Source: Firmicutes bacterium UBA2598 (lineage in GTDB: Bacteria; Bacillota; PH28-bin88). Taken from it: a stretch of 27,582 nucleotides of DNA. Shown in pieces: positions 7,046 to 15,234 of this stretch. Each line of letters opens with the position of its first letter. Position 1 is the first letter of the stretch. A program made the translations under genes and the position numbers. The notes beneath the pieces were generated by a model that worked only from the letters and a program-made list of their open reading frames with translations, ran no database searches and was not told the origin of the DNA. The stretch covers positions 4,163-31,744 of the forward strand of contig DDKM01000002.1 of the NCBI GenBank assembly GCA_002339345.1, written 5' to 3'.

Positions 7046-9184
7046 TTGAAAGCTACCGCTCAGGATCTCAAATCATTCTTTTATCCGCGCAGTGTGGCTA
7101 TCATCGGCGCCTCCAGCAACCTGGACAGCATCAGCGGCCGGCCCATCAGGTACCTGGCGGACAATGGCTATGAAGGAGCCATCTATCCTGTGAATCCCAA
7201 GTACAGCGAGATTGCCGGCTACCAGTGCTACCCCAGTGTGGCGGCCGTTCCCGCCGAGGTGGACATGGCCATTGTGGCGGTATCCGTCCAGCGGCTGTTC
7301 GATTCCCTGGAGGAGTGCGCCGCCAAGGGTGTGAAAAATGCGGTGATCTTCACCTCCGGCTTTGCGGAAGTGGGGGAGGAGGGCCGGGAACTCCAGCAGC
7401 GGCTGGCGGACCTAGCCAGGCGGAGCGGCATGCGTATCTGCGGCCCCAACTGTATCGGCACCGCCAACCTGCCGGGGAAAGTGATCGCCAGTTTCAGCCC
7501 CATTTTTGATGCCGCCAAATTTGCCGCCGGTCCGGTGGGGCTGGTGTCCCAGAGCGGCGCCCTGGGGCACGGGCTGTTTACCTTTGCCGCGGAGGCAGGC
7601 CTTGGCTTCTCCTATGTCATCAGCTCCGGCAACGAGGTGGACCTGACCACCGCCGATTATATGCGTTTTATGGTGGAGGATCAGGCCACCAGGGTGATTA
7701 TGGCGTACCTGGAAGGGTGGCGGGACGGAGAGGAGTTTTTCACCATCGCCCGCCGGGCGAAGGAGCAGAAAAAGCCCATCCTCATCCTGAAGGTGGGGCG
7801 GACCCAGGTGGGGAGCAAGGCGGCCATGTCCCATACCGCCTCCCTTACCGGCAGTGATGCCGTTTACGAGGCCCTGTTCCGGCAAACGGGGGTCATCCGG
7901 GCGGACGACCTGTCTGAGCTGGTGAACATGGCCATCGCCTTTGTCCCCGGCAAAATTCCCTCGGGCAACGGTTTGGCGGTGGTGACCGCCTCAGGGGGAG
8001 CCGGCATCCTGATGGCGGATCACGCCGAGGTTAACGGCCTGGTGTTGCCTGACCTGGATGGCCACACCAGGGAGGAATTGAACCAAATCGTACCCTCCTT
8101 CGGCAGCACCATGAACCCGGTGGACCTCACCGGTCAGGTGTTAAATGACACCACCCTGCTGCGCCGGGCCATGCACACCGTGCTGGCAGACCCCCGGGTG
8201 CACATGGTGACGGTAATGCTGAGCACCTCCACCGGCCAGCTGGCCATGCAGATCGCCACCGACATCGCCGCCGTGGCTGCAGCCACCGATAAACCGGTAG
8301 TGGTCACCTGGAGCGGAGCCAGGGGGCTGGCCCCGGCAGCCCGCCAGTTGTTAAAGGAAAAGGGCGTTCCCTGCTACGACACCCCCGGACAGACCGCCCG
8401 CGCCTTAAGCGCCCTGGTCAAATACGGGCAGTTTCTCAACAGGGGGGAGGAAGGGCCGGCCCTCGCCACCGGGTCCGATAAAGTCCAATCGGTGGACTGC
8501 TCCTGGTTGCGGGAAGTGACCACACCGGCACTAACGGAGCGGGATTCCAAAAAACTGCTGCAGTCCTATGGTATCCCCGTCACCCGGGAGGGACTGGCTA
8601 CCAGTGCCGCCCAAGCGGGGGAACTGGCGGAAAGCATTGGCTTCCCCGTGTGTGTGAAGGTGGAATCACCACAGATCATGCATAAAACCGAGGCCAAGGC
8701 CATCCGCCTGAACCTGGGCACCCGCGCGGAAGTGGAGGAAGCCTTCCGGGAAGTGGTGGCCAATGCCGCGGCCTATAATCCCCAGGCGGAGATCAGGGGT
8801 GCGGTGGTGCAGGAAATGATCGGCCAGGGTACCGAGGTTATCGTCGGTGTGAACAACGACAGTTCCTTTGGCCCGGTCATCATGTTCGGTCTGGGCGGTA
8901 TTTTCGTGGAGGTGATGAAGGACGTCTCCCGCCGCATTGCTCCCCTGACCAGGGCAGAGGCGGAGGAAATGGTGGCAGAGATCAAAGGCTATCCCCTTTT
9001 GCAGGGAGTACGGGGCCGCCCGGCGGGTGATGTGGGGGCGCTGGTGGATGTGCTGCTGAAGGTGTCCCGCCTGGCGGTGGATTTGCGGGAGGACCTGGCG
9101 GAACTGGACATCAATCCCCTCATCGTACTGCCGGAGGGCAAGGGGGTTAAGGTGGCGGATGCCCTGGTGATCAAAAGGGCGTGA
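7046..9184 (+). CDS. ADP-forming acyl-CoA synthetase, fused alpha-beta chain
   Basis: This 712-residue protein is a one-chain ADP-forming acetyl/acyl-CoA synthetase (ACD), reversibly converting acyl-CoA + ADP + Pi to acid + CoA + ATP. A CoA-binding Rossmann domain occupies about residues 1-130, two succinyl-CoA-ligase-like domains about 150-460, and an ATP-grasp domain about 490-710. H263 in the SHTASLTGSD motif is the expected phosphorylated histidine of the alpha part. TTG at 7046 is chosen because GGAAGGAG ends about 8 bp upstream and the protein then begins just before the FYPRSVAIIGAS motif. It would conserve energy from the acyl- or acetyl-CoA made by IOR/KOR and thiolysis, or activate acids when run backwards. 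Related protein acetyltransferases share some domains, but no GNAT domain is present. Confidence 0.92.
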   Translation: MKATAQDLKSFFYPRSVAIIGASSNLDSISGRPIRYLADNGYEGAIYPVNPKYSEIAGYQCYPSVAAVPAEVDMAIVAVSVQRLFDSLEECAAKGVKNAVIFTSGFAEVGEEGRELQQRLADLARRSGMRICGPNCIGTANLPGKVIASFSPIFDAAKFAAGPVGLVSQSGALGHGLFTFAAEAGLGFSYVISSGNEVDLTTADYMRFMVEDQATRVIMAYLEGWRDGEEFFTIARRAKEQKKPILILKVGRTQVGSKAAMSHTASLTGSDAVYEALFRQTGVIRADDLSELVNMAIAFVPGKIPSGNGLAVVTASGGAGILMADHAEVNGLVLPDLDGHTREELNQIVPSFGSTMNPVDLTGQVLNDTTLLRRAMHTVLADPRVHMVTVMLSTSTGQLAMQIATDIAAVAAATDKPVVVTWSGARGLAPAARQLLKEKGVPCYDTPGQTARALSALVKYGQFLNRGEEGPALATGSDKVQSVDCSWLREVTTPALTERDSKKLLQSYGIPVTREGLATSAAQAGELAESIGFPVCVKVESPQIMHKTEAKAIRLNLGTRAEVEEAFREVVANAAAYNPQAEIRGAVVQEMIGQGTEVIVGVNNDSSFGPVIMFGLGGIFVEVMKDVSRRIAPLTRAEAEEMVAEIKGYPLLQGVRGRPAGDVGALVDVLLKVSRLAVDLREDLAELDINPLIVLPEGKGVKVADALVIKRA

Positions 9185-9215
9185 GCTTGCTGTCGTGAGT
9201 TAAGGGGGAAGAAAA

Positions 9216-10400
9216 TTGCGCACCTGCCTGGAAGGAATCAGAATTCTGGAATTAACCCACTTCATCGCCGGCCCCTACTGCGGCCAGTTACTGGCGGACA
9301 TGGGGGCGGATGTGATCAAAATTGAGCGACCGGAGGGTGAGGTGGGCCGCCATTTCGGACCCTTTGAAAAGGGCGAAAGCCTTTATTTCATGGCCTACAA
9401 CCGCAACAAGCGGGCCATCACCTTAAACCTGCAGACGGAACAGGGCCGGGAAATGTTTAAAGGGCTGGTGGCCACGGCGGATGTGGTGCTGGAAAACTTC
9501 CGCCCCGGCATGTTGAAGCGGATGGGGTTGGGGTATGAAGATCTTTGTCGCGTCAACCCCAGGCTGATCATGACTTCCATCTCCGGTTTCGGCCAAAGCG
9601 GCCCCTATAAGGACCGGCAGGCGCTGGACATGGTTATTCAGGCCATGGCCGGCATCATGGACCAGACCGGGTTTCCCGATGGGCCGCCGGTGAAGGCCGG
9701 TCCGGTCATCGGGGACATCACCGCCGGGATTTACGCCGCCTTGGGCACCATGTTCGCCCTGTTCGCCCGGGAGAGGACGGGCAAGGGCCAGTATGTGGAT
9801 GTGGCCATGCTGGACGCAGTCTTCGCTTTCCTGGAAAATTTTCCTATTATTTACCTGTTACAGGGCCAGGAAACAAAGCGATCCGGCAACAGCCGGCCCC
9901 TCACCGGTCCCAGCAACGCTTACCCGGCCAGGGACGGCTATATCTTTATCTCCGCCAATGCCGATAACCTGTTCCAGCGGTTGATGAACGTCATCGGGCG
10001 GCCGGATTTGGCCGCCGACCCCCGCTTTGCGGACGCCAGTTCACGCAAAAGGGGGGAAGGGGAACTGGATAAGGCCATTGCCGCCTGGGCGGCAGGGAAG
10101 ACCCTGGCGGAGGCCATGGTGGAGCTGGACGAGGCAGGGATCCCCAACGGACCGGTGAACACCGTGGCCCAGATTGCCACCGATCCCCACATCCGGGAAA
10201 GGGGTATGGTGTTGGAGATGGATCATCCCGTTATCGGCACCCTGCCGCTGGTGGGTAATCCGGTTAAAATAACTGGCACCCCTGCCCATTACCGGATGCC
10301 GCCGCCCCTATTGGGCCAGCACAACGGGGAGGTGTACACTGGACTTTTGGGCCTGTCCGAGGCAAAACTGGATCAATTGCGCCAGCAAGGAATTATTTAG
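9216..10400 (+). CDS. Class III CoA-transferase (CaiB/BaiF/Frc family)
   Basis: This 394-residue family III CoA-transferase moves CoA between a carboxylic acid and an acyl-CoA through an aspartyl-CoA mixed anhydride. It starts with the usual LEGIRILELTHFIAGP pattern. The catalytic aspartate is D167 in VIGDITAG, aligning with D169 of oxalate formyl-CoA transferase (GDS). TTG at 9216 is preceded by AAGGGGGA about 6 bp away; no better start gives the family N-terminus. It follows the ADP-forming synthetase by 31 bp and likely activates the incoming acid of this pathway, with acetyl-CoA or a product CoA ester as donor (inference). Substrate cannot be read from the sequence. Confidence 0.93.
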   Translation: MRTCLEGIRILELTHFIAGPYCGQLLADMGADVIKIERPEGEVGRHFGPFEKGESLYFMAYNRNKRAITLNLQTEQGREMFKGLVATADVVLENFRPGMLKRMGLGYEDLCRVNPRLIMTSISGFGQSGPYKDRQALDMVIQAMAGIMDQTGFPDGPPVKAGPVIGDITAGIYAALGTMFALFARERTGKGQYVDVAMLDAVFAFLENFPIIYLLQGQETKRSGNSRPLTGPSNAYPARDGYIFISANADNLFQRLMNVIGRPDLAADPRFADASSRKRGEGELDKAIAAWAAGKTLAEAMVELDEAGIPNGPVNTVAQIATDPHIRERGMVLEMDHPVIGTLPLVGNPVKITGTPAHYRMPPPLLGQHNGEVYTGLLGLSEAKLDQLRQQGII

Positions 10401-10420
10401 TGCAAGGAGGAGAGTACAGG

Positions 10421-11290
10421 ATGCACATCGATGATGTGAAAAAGGTCTGTGTGGTGGGAGCAGGTGCCATGGGTTCCCAGATTGCCCTGAATACTGCGTT
10501 GTACGGCTATCGGGTGACCCTGACGGATATTTCCCGGGAGGTGCTGCAAAAGGCGGAACAGTGGGCCGCCGAATACCTGGCCGGGCGGGTGGCCAAGGGC
10601 AAGATGACCGCCGAAAAGGAGGTGGAAGCCAGGGAAAACCTCCTTTTTGTGCCGGATTTGCGGGAAGCGGCCGCCGATGCCGATGTGGTCATCGAGGCGG
10701 TGGTGGAAAAGCTGGATGTCAAACGGCAGTTGTTTGCCGAGCTGGACGCCATTTGTCCGCCCCGCACCATCCTGGCTACCAACAGTTCCACCATCGTCAG
10801 CTCCAAAATCGCCGATGCCACCAAGCGGCCGGACCGGGTGGTGAACATGCACTACTTTAACCCTGCCCTGGTGATGGAGCTGGTGGAGGTGGTGCAGGGA
10901 CCCCATACCTCCGAGGAAACGGCCCAGGTGATCATGGAACTTTCCCGCCGGACAGGCAAAATCCCCATTCTGTTAAAGAAAGAGATTTCCGGTTTTGTGG
11001 CCAACCGCATCTTGGGTGCGGTGATCCGTGAAGCCTGCTTCCTGTTGGAACAGGGCATCGCCACCCACGAGGAGATCGACCTGGCGGTGGAAAAGGCCCT
11101 GCGCTATCCCATGGGTCCCTTCCGCCTGATGGATTTGACCGGCATCGACGTTTCCTATCTGGTGCGGGCACAGCGTTTTGCGGAAAGCGGTCTGGAAGAG
11201 GACCGGCCGCCTAAACCCATCGAAGAAAAGTATAAGGCCGGTGAGTGGGGCAAGAAGACTGGCAAGGGTTTCTACGATTACAGGAAGTAG
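10421..11290 (+). CDS. 3-Hydroxyacyl-CoA dehydrogenase, first copy
   Basis: This 289-residue enzyme oxidises (S)-3-hydroxyacyl-CoA to 3-oxoacyl-CoA with NAD(P)+. The GAGAMG dinucleotide loop is at residues 13-18, the catalytic dyad is H144 (MHYFNP) and E156, and N195 (GFVANRI) matches the conserved substrate-binding Asn. The C-terminal domain has RYPMGPF, as in PaaH-like proteins. ATG at 10421 is chosen over GTG 10400 because AGGAGG lies 10 bp upstream and GTG 10400 overlaps the preceding stop. It closes region A. Comparison with the copy at 12350 shows clear divergence, so a different chain or branching preference is likely. Confidence 0.92.
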   Translation: MHIDDVKKVCVVGAGAMGSQIALNTALYGYRVTLTDISREVLQKAEQWAAEYLAGRVAKGKMTAEKEVEARENLLFVPDLREAAADADVVIEAVVEKLDVKRQLFAELDAICPPRTILATNSSTIVSSKIADATKRPDRVVNMHYFNPALVMELVEVVQGPHTSEETAQVIMELSRRTGKIPILLKKEISGFVANRILGAVIREACFLLEQGIATHEEIDLAVEKALRYPMGPFRLMDLTGIDVSYLVRAQRFAESGLEEDRPPKPIEEKYKAGEWGKKTGKGFYDYRK

Positions 11291-11306
11291 CCATGATCGG
11301 TGTGCG

Positions 11307-11338
11307 CCGGCAGGTAGTTCAGGCGGGCTGCCTGCCGG
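11307..11338 (+). repeat. Hairpin between dehydrogenase and hydrolase genes
   Basis: CCGGCAGGTAG at 11307-11317 pairs with CTGCCTGCCGG at 11328-11338 (11 bp, one G-T wobble) around a 10-nt loop. There is no T-run after it, so it is not a classical intrinsic terminator. It may be a processing or stabilising hairpin at the end of region A, or a partial terminator before the hydrolase gene. Confidence 0.55.
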
Positions 11339-11363
11339 TTGCTGAAAAGAGGGGGTAAATAGG

Positions 11364-12125
11364 ATGCCCACTGTCAATGTGAGCGGTGTTGATCTCCATT
11401 ATGAATCGGGCGGCGCCAGTCCCGGCCTTGGCAAAACGGTGGTACTGGTACACGGGGCGGGAGGCAGTAGTGCCCGGTGGGCAAACCAGGTGCGGGCCCT
11501 GGCGGACGGCCATTTTCCCGTCGCCCTGGATCTCCCCGGCCACGGGGCTTCCGGCGGGCGGCCCTGTGACCAGGTGTTTTTGTACCGGGAATGGGTTAAG
11601 CAGGCGGTGGATGCCCTGGGCTGTAAGAAAATTGTGCTGGCGGGTCACTCCATGGGCGGAGCCATCGCCCTGGACTTTGCCCTTACCTACCCGGAATACC
11701 TGCAGGGACTGATCCTGGTCAGTACCGGCGCCCGTCTGCGGGTGGATCCCGCGCGGCTGGAGAGCTACCGCCAGGGGGAATACAGGGCGGAGTGGGCGAG
11801 GATGGCCTTTGCCGAGACCGCCTCCCCCCACCTGGTGGAGAAAAGTATCCAGGAAAACATGGCCCTGGACCCGGCGGTGCGGTATGCCGACTTCCTGGCC
11901 TGTGACCGTTTCAATGTCTTGGGAAGGGTGCACCACATCCACACCCCCACCCTGGTGGTATGCGGGCAGGAGGATGTGGCCACCCCCGTCAAGTTTTCCC
12001 GTTACCTGGCGGAGGATCTGCCCAACGCCCGGCTGGTGGTGGTGGAGGGTGCGGCCCACATGGTGCCTTTGGAACAGCCGGAAATCTTGAACAATGCCAT
12101 CATGGAGTTTTTAGCAGGACTATAG
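11364..12125 (+). CDS. Alpha/beta-hydrolase fold protein
   Basis: This 253-residue single-domain alpha/beta hydrolase has the nucleophile S96 in GHSMGG, a probable acid D204 (CGQEDVATP) and histidine H232 (GAAHMVPLEQP), so the triad is complete. The HGAGGSS motif at about residues 30-36 supplies the oxyanion hole. There is no signal peptide, so it acts in the cytoplasm. The family includes esterases, lactonases, C-C hydrolases and thioesterases; the sequence does not decide. Near a gamma-hydroxyacyl pathway, hydrolysis of a lactone or ester precursor is an attractive guess only. ATG follows AGAGGGGG. It sits after a hairpin and before a sigma-54 promoter region, so it ends the first gene block. 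Confidence 0.88.
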   Translation: MPTVNVSGVDLHYESGGASPGLGKTVVLVHGAGGSSARWANQVRALADGHFPVALDLPGHGASGGRPCDQVFLYREWVKQAVDALGCKKIVLAGHSMGGAIALDFALTYPEYLQGLILVSTGARLRVDPARLESYRQGEYRAEWARMAFAETASPHLVEKSIQENMALDPAVRYADFLACDRFNVLGRVHHIHTPTLVVCGQEDVATPVKFSRYLAEDLPNARLVVVEGAAHMVPLEQPEILNNAIMEFLAGL

Positions 12126-12142
12126 CCTAGAGAACCAGGGGG

Positions 12143-12176
12143 GCCGGTGCTTTCAATGCCGGCATGCAGTACCGGC
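12143..12176. promoter_or_regulatory. Nested palindromes, candidate activator-binding site
   Basis: GCCGGT (12143-12148) and ACCGGC (12171-12176) form an inverted repeat that encloses a perfect 10-bp palindrome, ATGCCGGCAT (12156-12165). Its centre lies about 128 bp before the start predicted from the sigma-54 element at 12263, a usual distance for an upstream activator site. A further 9-bp inverted repeat (12191-12199 with 12251-12259) and a direct repeat CATCCGG (12235, 12255; exactly 20 bp apart) lie between it and the promoter. The role as operator is inferred. Confidence 0.35.
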
Positions 12177-12262
12177 GCAATGACGCATGGGGATGGGGGA
12201 ATCTGGGACGGGTCCCCCCCGGCAGGACTGTGGACATCCGGTTGCCTCACCCCCCATCCGGC

Positions 12263-12279
12263 TGGCATCATTATTGCAT
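12263..12279 (+). promoter_or_regulatory. Sigma-54 (RpoN) -24/-12 promoter
   Basis: TGGCATCATTATTGCAT has the diagnostic GG-N10-GC spacing (GG 12264-12265, GC 12276-12277) and matches the consensus TGGCAC-N5-TTGCA at all but the C of TGGCAC. It lies in the 224-bp gap before the beta-oxidation genes, with the predicted start near 12289, about 60 bp before the ATG at 12350. Transcription would need an AAA+ enhancer-binding protein, which is not encoded in the window. Confidence 0.72.
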
Positions 12280-12349
12280 TTTGAAATCATATGTCAATTC
12301 ATAACTTTCCGTGTGGAAGGGAGGGACTTGCCGCCAGGCAAGGCAAAGC

Positions 12350-13213
12350 ATGAGTATTAATAAGGTGGTTGTGCTGGGGGCGGGGTTGATGGGCAGGGGC
12401 ATCGCCCATGTGGCGGCCCTCGGCGGTTACCAGGTGGCTTTGTATGACATCGGTGACGAGGTGCTGGCCAAAGGATTAAGTGTGATCGCCGGCAATCTGC
12501 AAAAGGGGGTTGACCTGGGCAAGATCACCGCTGCGGACCGGGAAGCGGCCCTTGCCCGCATCAGGCCGGGTACCGATTTCAGGGCAGCGGTGGTGGATGC
12601 GGATTTTGTGATTGAGGCCGCTCCCGAGGATCTGGCCCTCAAACACCGCATCTTCATGGATCTGGATGCCATGTGCCCGCCCCACACGGTGCTGGCCACC
12701 AATACCTCCGCCAAGAGTATTACCGAAATTGCCGCCGTAACCAGACGTCCCCAGATGGTGGTGGGAATGCATTTCTTTAATCCCGCCCATGTGATGAAAC
12801 TGGTGGAGATCGTCCGTGGCCTGGAAACCTGTGATAAGGCGGTACGCCTGACGGAAGAGGTTGCCCTGCAGATGGGCAAGGAGACGGTGGAGGTCAACGA
12901 GTTTCCCGGGTTTGCCACCAGTCGCATCAATGCCATGATCGGCAACGAGGCCTTTTACATGTTAATGGAAGGGGTGGCCTCCGCCCGGGACATCGATAAG
13001 GCCCTGAAGCTGGGGCTGAATCACCCCATGGGGCCCTTTGAGCTGGGCGACCTGGTGGGCTGGGATACCCGGCTGAAGGTGCTGGAATACCTCCATGCCA
13101 CCCTGGGTGAGAAGTTCCGCCCGTGCCCCCTCTTGATCAAGTATGTCCATGCCGGCCGGTTGGGGCGCAAGGTGGGACGCGGTGTTTACGAGTACCCGGA
13201 AGTAAAAAAGTGA
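12350..13213 (+). CDS. 3-Hydroxyacyl-CoA dehydrogenase, second copy
   Basis: This 287-residue NAD-dependent 3-hydroxyacyl-CoA dehydrogenase has GAGLMG at residues 10-15, S120 in TNTSA, H141 (GMHFFNP) and E153. The position normally held by the conserved Asn in GFxxNR is S191 (GFATSR); the C-terminal domain has NHPMGPFEL. ATG at 12350 gives the family N-terminus (SINKVVVLGAG), but only a weak AAGG precedes it; the stronger GGAAGGGAGGG lies 24 bp up. GTG 12311 in frame has no ribosome site. It is the first gene after the sigma-54 promoter and is followed 15 bp later by the enoyl-CoA hydratase, with which it would form the (S)-specific arm of beta-oxidation. Confidence 0.9.
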   Translation: MSINKVVVLGAGLMGRGIAHVAALGGYQVALYDIGDEVLAKGLSVIAGNLQKGVDLGKITAADREAALARIRPGTDFRAAVVDADFVIEAAPEDLALKHRIFMDLDAMCPPHTVLATNTSAKSITEIAAVTRRPQMVVGMHFFNPAHVMKLVEIVRGLETCDKAVRLTEEVALQMGKETVEVNEFPGFATSRINAMIGNEAFYMLMEGVASARDIDKALKLGLNHPMGPFELGDLVGWDTRLKVLEYLHATLGEKFRPCPLLIKYVHAGRLGRKVGRGVYEYPEVKK

Positions 13214-13228
13214 ACAGGAGTGGTGCCG

Positions 13229-14005
13229 ATGCCATACCAGAACTTATTGGTCACCAGGGAGGACGGTTTGGGGGTAATCACCCTCAATCGGCCGGAGGTG
13301 CGCAACGCCCTGGATCCACAGACCTGGGCGGAGATCCGGGAGGCCGTCCGCGAATTCAAATTTGACGACGGGGTGAAGGTGGTCATCATTACCGGCGCCG
13401 GCGGGAAGGCTTTCGCCTCCGGTGCGGATATCCGCTCTCTGCGGGAAAGAAAAACACTGGATGTCCTTAAAAGCGAGGCCAACGACACCCTGAATGAAAT
13501 TGAATACCTGAACAAGCCGGTGATTGCCGCCATTGACGGTTTTGCCCTGGGCGGGGGCTGTGAACTGGCTATGGCCTGTGATATCAGGATTGCCACCAAC
13601 CGGTCCAAATTCGGGCAGCCGGAGGTGAACCTGGGCATTATCCCCGGTGCTGGCGGTACCCAGCGGCTGCAGCGTTTAGTGGGGCTGGGCAAAGCCAAGG
13701 AACTGATCTTCACTGGTGACATTATCGATGCCCATGAGGCGGAACGGATTGGGCTCATCAACAAGGTGGTGGAGCCGGAACAGCTGATGGCGGCCGCCAA
13801 GGAGATGGCGGATAAGATCATGGCCAAAGGGCCGGTGGCGGTGACCGCGGCCAAGGCTGCCATCAACGTGGGAGCCAGTACCGATCTTTTCACCGGGCTG
13901 CTTTTCGAACGCTACGCCCAGACGGTGGCCTTTGGCACCGGGGACAGAATAGAGGGTACCTCCGCCTTCCTGGAAAAGCGGAAACCGGAATTCAAAGGGG
14001 AATAG
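13229..14005 (+). CDS. Enoyl-CoA hydratase (crotonase family)
   Basis: This 258-residue crotonase-fold protein hydrates trans-2-enoyl-CoA to (S)-3-hydroxyacyl-CoA. Both catalytic glutamates are present: E112 (GGGCELAMACD) and E132 (GQPEVNLGIIPG), which argues for true hydratase activity rather than an isomerase-only or decarboxylase variant. Oxyanion-hole segments ASGADI (about 64-69) and GFALGGG (104-110) are intact. ATG at 13229 is chosen because CAGGAG ends 8 bp upstream; the GTG codons at 13220 and 13223 overlap that site. It lies between the dehydrogenase and the acyl-CoA dehydrogenase, consistent with a co-transcribed beta-oxidation set. Confidence 0.94.
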   Translation: MPYQNLLVTREDGLGVITLNRPEVRNALDPQTWAEIREAVREFKFDDGVKVVIITGAGGKAFASGADIRSLRERKTLDVLKSEANDTLNEIEYLNKPVIAAIDGFALGGGCELAMACDIRIATNRSKFGQPEVNLGIIPGAGGTQRLQRLVGLGKAKELIFTGDIIDAHEAERIGLINKVVEPEQLMAAAKEMADKIMAKGPVAVTAAKAAINVGASTDLFTGLLFERYAQTVAFGTGDRIEGTSAFLEKRKPEFKGE

Positions 14006-14038
14006 AGAAATCATCCTGTAATGTGTGGAGGGAGAAAC

Positions 14039-15193
14039 ATGGACTTTACCATTCCGGCAGAACTGCAGCAAATGGCAGCTATGATCAGGGATTTTGTGGA
14101 GAATGAGGTGGAGCCCTATGCCCAGCAGATCGAGGATGAGGACAAGATCCCTGACCATATCATCGCTAAGACCAAGGAGATCGGGCTGTTCGGCATGAGC
14201 ATTCCCGAGGCTTACGGCGGTATTGGCCTGAACATGCTGGGCCGGTGTGTGGTGCTGGAGGAAATGGGCCGTACCCATACCGGCTGGGTCAGCCTGATAG
14301 GCGCCCATACCGGCATCGGATCCACCGGAATTATCGAGATGGGCAGTGAGGAAACCAAGAAAAAGTACCTCCCGCTGATGGCCAGGGGAGAAAAGATCGG
14401 CGCCTTTGCCCTGACGGAGCCCAATGCCGGGTCAGACGCCACCAACCTGAAAACCACGGCGGTCAAAAAGGGTGACAAGTGGATCTTAAACGGCATGAAA
14501 CATTTTATTACCAACGGCCCCATCGCGGACGTGTTCACCGTCATCGCCGTCACTGACAAGGAGAAGGGCGCCCGGGGCGGTTTTACCGCTTTCCTGGTGG
14601 AGAAGGATTTCCCTGGCTTTTCCGTGGGAACCATCGAGAAAAAGATGGGACTGCGGGGCTCCTATACTTCGGAACTGAACTTCGAGGACTGTGAAGTGCC
14701 GGCGGAGAATATGCTGGGCCAGGAGGGCAAGGGTTATGCCGCCGCCCTGAAAATCCTGTCCAAGGGCCGCTGCACCCTGGGGGCCCGCTGCATCGGTGCC
14801 TGTAACAAGCTCATCGAGATGTCCGGCCGTTATGCCCAGCAGAGGGTGCAATTCGGCCAGCCCATCGCTTCCTTCCAGGCCATCCAGTGGATGCTGGCGG
14901 ATATGGCCACGGAAACGGCGGCAGCCAAAGCCCTTACCTACCAGGTGGCCTGGATGGTGGACAGCGGGATGCCGGTGTTCAAGGAAAGCGCCATGGTGAA
15001 GCTGTTTGCCTCCGAGGTGTTGAACCGGGTGGCGGATAAGGCGGTACAAATCCATGGCGGGATGGGCTATATGAAGGAATACCCGGTGGAGCGTTTTTAC
15101 CGGGATGCCCGCATCACCCGCCTGTATGAGGGGACCAACGAAATCCAGCGGCTGATCATCGCCGGGCAGGTGTTGAAGGAGCTGGAGGTGTAG
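14039..15193 (+). CDS. Acyl-CoA dehydrogenase (short-chain type)
   Basis: This 384-residue FAD enzyme converts acyl-CoA to trans-2-enoyl-CoA. It has the FAD/substrate motif ALTEPNAGSD (about 124-133) and the catalytic base E364 in YEGTNEIQR, as in butyryl-CoA and other short-chain dehydrogenases. ATG at 14039 has GGAGGGAG 4 bp upstream; the in-frame ATG at 14021 lacks a site. The enzyme needs an electron-transfer flavoprotein, yet no etfA/etfB pair is in the window, so its electrons leave through ETF encoded elsewhere. Chain-length and branching preference cannot be read with confidence; isovaleryl- or glutaryl-type activity cannot be excluded. Confidence 0.94.
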   Translation: MDFTIPAELQQMAAMIRDFVENEVEPYAQQIEDEDKIPDHIIAKTKEIGLFGMSIPEAYGGIGLNMLGRCVVLEEMGRTHTGWVSLIGAHTGIGSTGIIEMGSEETKKKYLPLMARGEKIGAFALTEPNAGSDATNLKTTAVKKGDKWILNGMKHFITNGPIADVFTVIAVTDKEKGARGGFTAFLVEKDFPGFSVGTIEKKMGLRGSYTSELNFEDCEVPAENMLGQEGKGYAAALKILSKGRCTLGARCIGACNKLIEMSGRYAQQRVQFGQPIASFQAIQWMLADMATETAAAKALTYQVAWMVDSGMPVFKESAMVKLFASEVLNRVADKAVQIHGGMGYMKEYPVERFYRDARITRLYEGTNEIQRLIIAGQVLKELEV

Positions 15194-15234
15194 GGTTGCC
15201 CACCGTATCTTGAACCGAAGGGGGGTGAGGTCCA

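Noticed and set aside
10400..10420. GTG start at 10400 for the first 3-hydroxyacyl-CoA dehydrogenase
   Set aside because: AGGAGG lies inside that extension and is well placed for ATG 10421.
11319..12059. Minus-strand open frame of 246 codons opposite the alpha/beta hydrolase
   Set aside because: His/Gly/Gln-rich shadow translation; the hydrolase on the plus strand has a complete catalytic triad.
12281..12306. Sigma-A promoter starting with TTGAAA downstream of the first sigma-54 element
   Set aside because: No acceptable -10 box at 16-18 bp spacing.
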